This document shows positions 61,467 to 64,000 of a stretch of 64,000 nucleotides of DNA, one piece after another. Location: positions 124,001 to 188,000 of the forward strand of contig NZ_JAPWDU010000004.1 of NCBI RefSeq assembly GCF_027257155.1, read 5' to 3'. The notes beneath the pieces were generated by a model. The model worked only from the letters and a program-made list of their open reading frames with translations. It was not told where the DNA came from and made no database searches. The position numbers and the translations under genes were made by a program. Every line of letters starts with the position of its first letter. Position 1 is the stretch's first letter. Origin of the DNA: Cerasicoccus sp. TK19100 (GTDB lineage Bacteria > Verrucomicrobiota > Verrucomicrobiia > Opitutales > Cerasicoccaceae).

Positions 61467-61850
61467 ATGAGCGACACTCAAGTAGCCGAAAAATCCACCC
61501 AAACACCGGCCCCCGCCAAGCGCGTCAACTACCTGCGCCCGCACTACGAAGTGGCCAGCAATGCCGACGCCTACACCGTCACGGTTTACGTTCCGGGTGC
61601 GGCCAAGGAAGGGGTGAAAATTACCGTCGATCAGGACACCCTCGCCATTGAGGCCTCGCGCCGGCCCACCGCCAACGACAAATGGCGTGCCCGCCACCGC
61701 GAGATCCCGACCGCTGATTACCGGCTCCGCCTCGACCTCAATGTGCCGGTGGACGCCGAAAAAATCACGGCCAAAACCGCCGACGGCGTGCTCACCCTCA
61801 CCTTGCCAGTGGCCGAGGCGGCCAAGCCGCGCCAGATCGCGGTTAACTAA
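61467..61850 (+). CDS. Second small heat-shock protein (Hsp20)
   Basis: 127 residues with an acidic-to-polar N-terminus and the crystallin core 'HYEVASNADAYTVTVYVPGA' ... 'KTADGVLTLTLPV'. 39 bases after the first Hsp20, preceded by AAAGGAG. It lacks the 'MDRIF'-type N-terminal arm, so it may form mixed oligomers with the first. A terminator follows before the DnaJ gene. Confidence 0.93.
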   Translation: MSDTQVAEKSTQTPAPAKRVNYLRPHYEVASNADAYTVTVYVPGAAKEGVKITVDQDTLAIEASRRPTANDKWRARHREIPTADYRLRLDLNVPVDAEKITAKTADGVLTLTLPVAEAAKPRQIAVN

Positions 61851-61886
61851 CCGCCGCCGCAACGCCGCCTGGCGCAACACATTCCG

Positions 61887-61918
61887 GGCCGGGCAGGTGC
61901 AAACCTCCCGGCCTTTTT
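61887..61918 (+). terminator. Terminator after the Hsp20 pair
   Basis: GGCCGGG-AGGT / ACCT-CCCGGCC (one bulged C) over a GCAA loop, then T5: a strong intrinsic terminator separating Hsp20 genes from the DnaJ-like gene. Confidence 0.88.
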
Positions 61919-62011
61919 CATGGATGCCTTCCCGGTATCGGGCAACCTTCCGCAATTTTGTTCGCCAAGACGGACAAGGTTGCGGACGATTGAGAAAGGA
62001 ATTTACTGCAC

Positions 62012-62986
62012 ATGGAGTTTAAAGATTACTACCAGACCCTCGGCGTCCCCAAAGGCGCCACGGCCGACGAAATTAAGAAAGCTTTCCGCGGCTTGGCCCG
62101 CCAACACCACCCGGACAAAGCCAAGCCGGAGGATCGCCCCGCCGCCGAAACCAAATTTAAGGAAATCAGCGAGGCCTACGATGTCCTCGGCGACGCCGAA
62201 AAGCGCCAAAAATACGACCAGCTCGGTGCCAACTGGGACCAATACGGTTCCGGCGGCCGCGCAGGCGGCTACCCCGGCGGCGGCTTCCGTCGCGCAGGTG
62301 GCATGGGCCCTGGCGGCTACGAGGAATTCCACTTCGGCGGCACCGGCTTCAGCGACTTCTTCGAACAATTCTTCGGCGGCGCTGGCCGGGGCGGCGATCC
62401 CTTTGGCGGTGCCGGAAATCCCTTCGGTGGGGCCGGCGGCTACCAGCGCGCACCCGCCCGCGGGCAGGATGTGGAGGCCGAGATCATGGTCCCGCTCCAC
62501 GAGGCCTACGCCGGTGCCGAGCGCACCGTTCGCCTCGAGCGCGTCAACCAGCAGACCGGCGAGCGCAAGGAAAACAGCTACAAGGTTAAAATCCCCGCAG
62601 GCGTCAAAGACGGCCAACGCATCCGCCTCGGCGGCCAGGGCGAGACCGGCGGCGCTGCGACCGCAGGCGACCTCTACCTGATCGTCCGCCTCGCCGCGCA
62701 TCCGGACTACGAGGTCACCGGCAAAGACTTGATTTACACGCTGGAGCTCCCCGCTTGGGACGCCGCTCTCGGCGCCGCGAAGGAAATTCCGCTCCCCAAC
62801 GGCAAACGCGTCCGCATCAACGTACCTTCAGGGGCCAAGACCGGCACGCGAGTCCGCCTGCGCGGCCTCGGTCTCCCCGGCAAAACGGCCAAGGGCGACC
62901 TCTTCGTCGAATACGTCATCACTGCCCCAGCCCCGGCCACCGACACCGAGCGCGAACTCTGGGAAAAGCTCCGGGACGGCGCGTAA
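62012..62986 (+). CDS. CbpA-like J-domain co-chaperone
   Basis: 324 residues. J-domain (4-70) with HPD in 'LARQHHPDKAK'; a Gly/Phe/Arg-rich linker (~85-150); no zinc-finger CxxCxGxG repeats; two C-terminal beta-barrel domains ('IMVPLHEAYAGAERTVRLE', 'VKIPAGVKDGQRIRLGGQGE', 'GDLFVEYVI'). Matches DnaJ class B/CbpA. Stimulates an Hsp70, not encoded here. Sits behind the Hsp20 terminator, so it probably has its own promoter or read-through expression. Confidence 0.92.
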   Translation: MEFKDYYQTLGVPKGATADEIKKAFRGLARQHHPDKAKPEDRPAAETKFKEISEAYDVLGDAEKRQKYDQLGANWDQYGSGGRAGGYPGGGFRRAGGMGPGGYEEFHFGGTGFSDFFEQFFGGAGRGGDPFGGAGNPFGGAGGYQRAPARGQDVEAEIMVPLHEAYAGAERTVRLERVNQQTGERKENSYKVKIPAGVKDGQRIRLGGQGETGGAATAGDLYLIVRLAAHPDYEVTGKDLIYTLELPAWDAALGAAKEIPLPNGKRVRINVPSGAKTGTRVRLRGLGLPGKTAKGDLFVEYVITAPAPATDTERELWEKLRDGA

Positions 62987-63026
62987 AGCAGCGGCTCACT
63001 GAAGATTAAAGGCGCACCCGCTCAAG

Positions 63027-63200
63027 CTGGAGGGCGACGCTTCGTCGTCGCCGCCCCTCGCCCGCAAACAACAAACCTTACCGCCTCCACTGGAGGGCGA
63101 CGCTCTGTCGTCGCCGCTCCATGCCCGCAAATCTTATCGTGTACTGGCAAGATTAGTGATGTGTTCCATAGGGCGGCGACGACGGAGCGTCGCCCTCCAA
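63027..63200. repeat. GGAGGGCGACGC palindromic repeat, two direct and one inverted unit
   Basis: Units at 63027-63067 and 63090-63130 are direct, share CTGGAGGGCGACGC...TCGTCGCCGC and end CCCGCAAA. The third (63167-63200) is inverted. Another inverted unit is at 49785. Confidence 0.85.
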
Positions 63201-63214
63201 ATCACTCCGTAAGC

Positions 63215-63311
63215 TTTGGCCACGAAGAGGCACAGAAATCACAAAACAATGCCTAGCTCATGCTTCTGGCATCCTTTTTTTCTGTGATTCTTGTGCCACT
63301 TCGTGACCAAA
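63215..63311. repeat. Empty inverted-repeat element, CACGAAG type
   Basis: Left arm 63215-63246 (TTTGGCCACGAAGAGGCACA...) and right arm 63276-63311 are reverse complements with ~5 mismatches in 32. The 29-base interior has no coding capacity. Confidence 0.75.
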
Positions 63312-63358
63312 TGATGCCTACTGCGCTTTTCAATGTCGCTTTTAAGCGCCTACGTGTA

Positions 63359-63546
63359 ACTTATTCGTTTGCGTTGGCTACTTATTAATTTTTGTCCTTA
63401 ATTAATTTACTGTCGTCTATGACTTATTTTTAAATGTCTGCGTCTTATTCTAAATTATTCGATACTTATTGAATATTGGTGGTAACTTATTGATTTTCAT
63501 CTATAACTTATTTAATTTTGTTGGGACTTAACTTTGCCATAGTATC
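63359..63546 (+). repeat. 21-bp phased A+T-rich array
   Basis: ACTTATT (or one-base variants) starts at 63359, 63380, 63401 (degenerate), 63422, 63443, 63464, 63485, 63506 and 63526. Spacing is 21 bases except the last (20). Unit consensus is roughly ACTTATTnAATTTTnGT. The array ends 4 bases before the next ATG. Confidence 0.85.
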
Positions 63547-63549
63547 ATC

Positions 63550-64000
63550 ATGCCGATTACTTCACCACAGTCATATCTTCCTACTATTAATGAGTTTATT
63601 GCTCATTGGGAATTGGTGAATGAGGCGCTGCCTCCGACGCAGCCATTGACCGTCGCCAATGGGCGCGGGATCAATAATCTGTGCGCCTTGGCCGCCACAT
63701 TGCTTGCCACGATCGACGCGGTGGAGGCTGCGCTCGTCGGGATGCGCACCGAAAGCGCCCAGGTCCGCGAGCTGAAGCGCGCGTTGAACCGTCGATTTGC
63801 CGAGTTCGCGCATCTGATCCGCGCATTGGACACCGCAGGCGTGTTTGTGAACTCCCTGCCCAGCGCGCCGAAGGTCAATCACATCGCCAGCAAATTTCGT
63901 GAGCCCTTGTTGAAGGCCGAAAATATCTGGGCAAGCGCCAATGCCGAGCTGGGCGTCATTGAACTCGCCAATGGTTACGGCCTGGCCGACTTTTCTGCCG
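63550..64000 (+). CDS. Unrecognised protein, C-terminus cut by window edge
   Basis: Open from the ATG at 63550 to the right edge (150 residues seen). No signal peptide and no TM segment; helical, with 'VANGRGINNLCALAATLLAT', 'ELKRALNRRFAEFAHLIRAL' and 'ANAELGVIELANGYGLADF'. The 'ANGRG'/'ANGYG' words may mark a repeat unit. No family recognised. No good Shine-Dalgarno precedes it; instead a 21-bp phased array runs almost to the start codon. Confidence 0.7.
   Translation, partial: MPITSPQSYLPTINEFIAHWELVNEALPPTQPLTVANGRGINNLCALAATLLATIDAVEAALVGMRTESAQVRELKRALNRRFAEFAHLIRALDTAGVFVNSLPSAPKVNHIASKFREPLLKAENIWASANAELGVIELANGYGLADFSA

Larger units (their letters stand above)
62987..63549. other. 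Repeat-filled gap before the last gene
   Basis: 563 bases without a gene: GGAGGGCGACGC repeats (63027-63200), an inverted-repeat element (63215-63311) and a 21-bp phased A+T-rich array (63359-63546). Confidence 0.75.

Noticed and set aside
63359-63546. CRISPR-like array before the last gene
   Set aside because: The 21-base period has no unique spacers and the whole unit is degenerate; it is a phased A+T array.

Overview
The window looks like a chromosomal piece of a marine-type Verrucomicrobiota, most likely class Opitutia (Puniceicoccus/Cerasicoccus-like). This is inferred from two PEP-CTERM proteins, secreted proteins ending in a 'NPDGDTLTNLQEYAFN' tail, a complete Bat operon, tandem ClC channels, several c-type haem proteins and many short 'word-like' inverted repeats. 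No rRNA, prophage, CRISPR array or plasmid gene is visible. About 54 protein genes, two broken genes and one tRNA are supported.

Layout. 1-6.9 kb: a membrane protein cut by the left edge, a TTC38-like TPR protein, a large secreted protein, an Hsp33-type chaperone, two small membrane proteins and a PEP-CTERM protein. 7-13.3 kb: leuC, a cytochrome c/PQQ-type dehydrogenase fusion, then a GCKR/MurQ-like SIS protein with a GH20 hexosaminidase. 13.4-16.6 kb: a TPR-AAA ATPase abutting a TPR membrane protein. 16.7-21.4 kb: rlmI, gatCA, a YcxB-like protein and two stress-type helical-bundle proteins. 21.6-27.7 kb: a translation block (prmC, rpmI, rplT, pheS, pheT) and, divergently, dciA. A GxxExxY gene framed by inverted repeats sits between pheS and pheT, and the 3' end of dciA is tandemly duplicated. 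28.3-38.5 kb: a CBM56-like/di-haem peroxidase fusion, a Tsr3-like protein with an O-antigen ligase, glnA with a cyclic-nucleotide-domain gene, a frameshifted Y1 (RAYT-like) transposase inside palindromic arms, and a secreted serine hydrolase.

38.5-40.9 kb is an accessory pocket: stacked inverted repeats, an 18-bp tandem repeat and a hairpin cluster precede an A+T-rich orphan gene with a TIR-like (CAP12-type) domain, the best defence candidate here. 40.9-49.7 kb is a complete seven-gene Bat operon (moxR, DUF58, DUF4381-like, batA, a batB-batC fusion, batD, batE) with overlapping stops and starts. 49.9-59.6 kb holds a sugar isomerase-like protein, a TetR-like regulator, a PEP-CTERM protein, an ABC1 kinase, a polyprenyl synthase, shikimate kinase, a haem-binding protein and two overlapping ClC genes. 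59.8-64 kb has tRNA-Tyr, an orphan RHH protein, a REPIN-like element, an Hsp20-Hsp20-DnaJ cluster behind a sigma-54-like promoter, and a gene cut by the right edge behind a 21-bp-phased A+T-rich array.

The least explained signals are small repeats. The palindrome ACTTTGC-N3-GCAAAGT (7 copies, 5 inside genes) recurs, once exactly at the batB/batC fusion joint. Inverted repeats surround the GxxExxY gene, and empty relatives lie at 41.9 and 63.2 kb. Shared arms link the transposase at 36 kb to the element at 60.5 kb. Function and mobility of all of these are inference; the repeats themselves are read directly.
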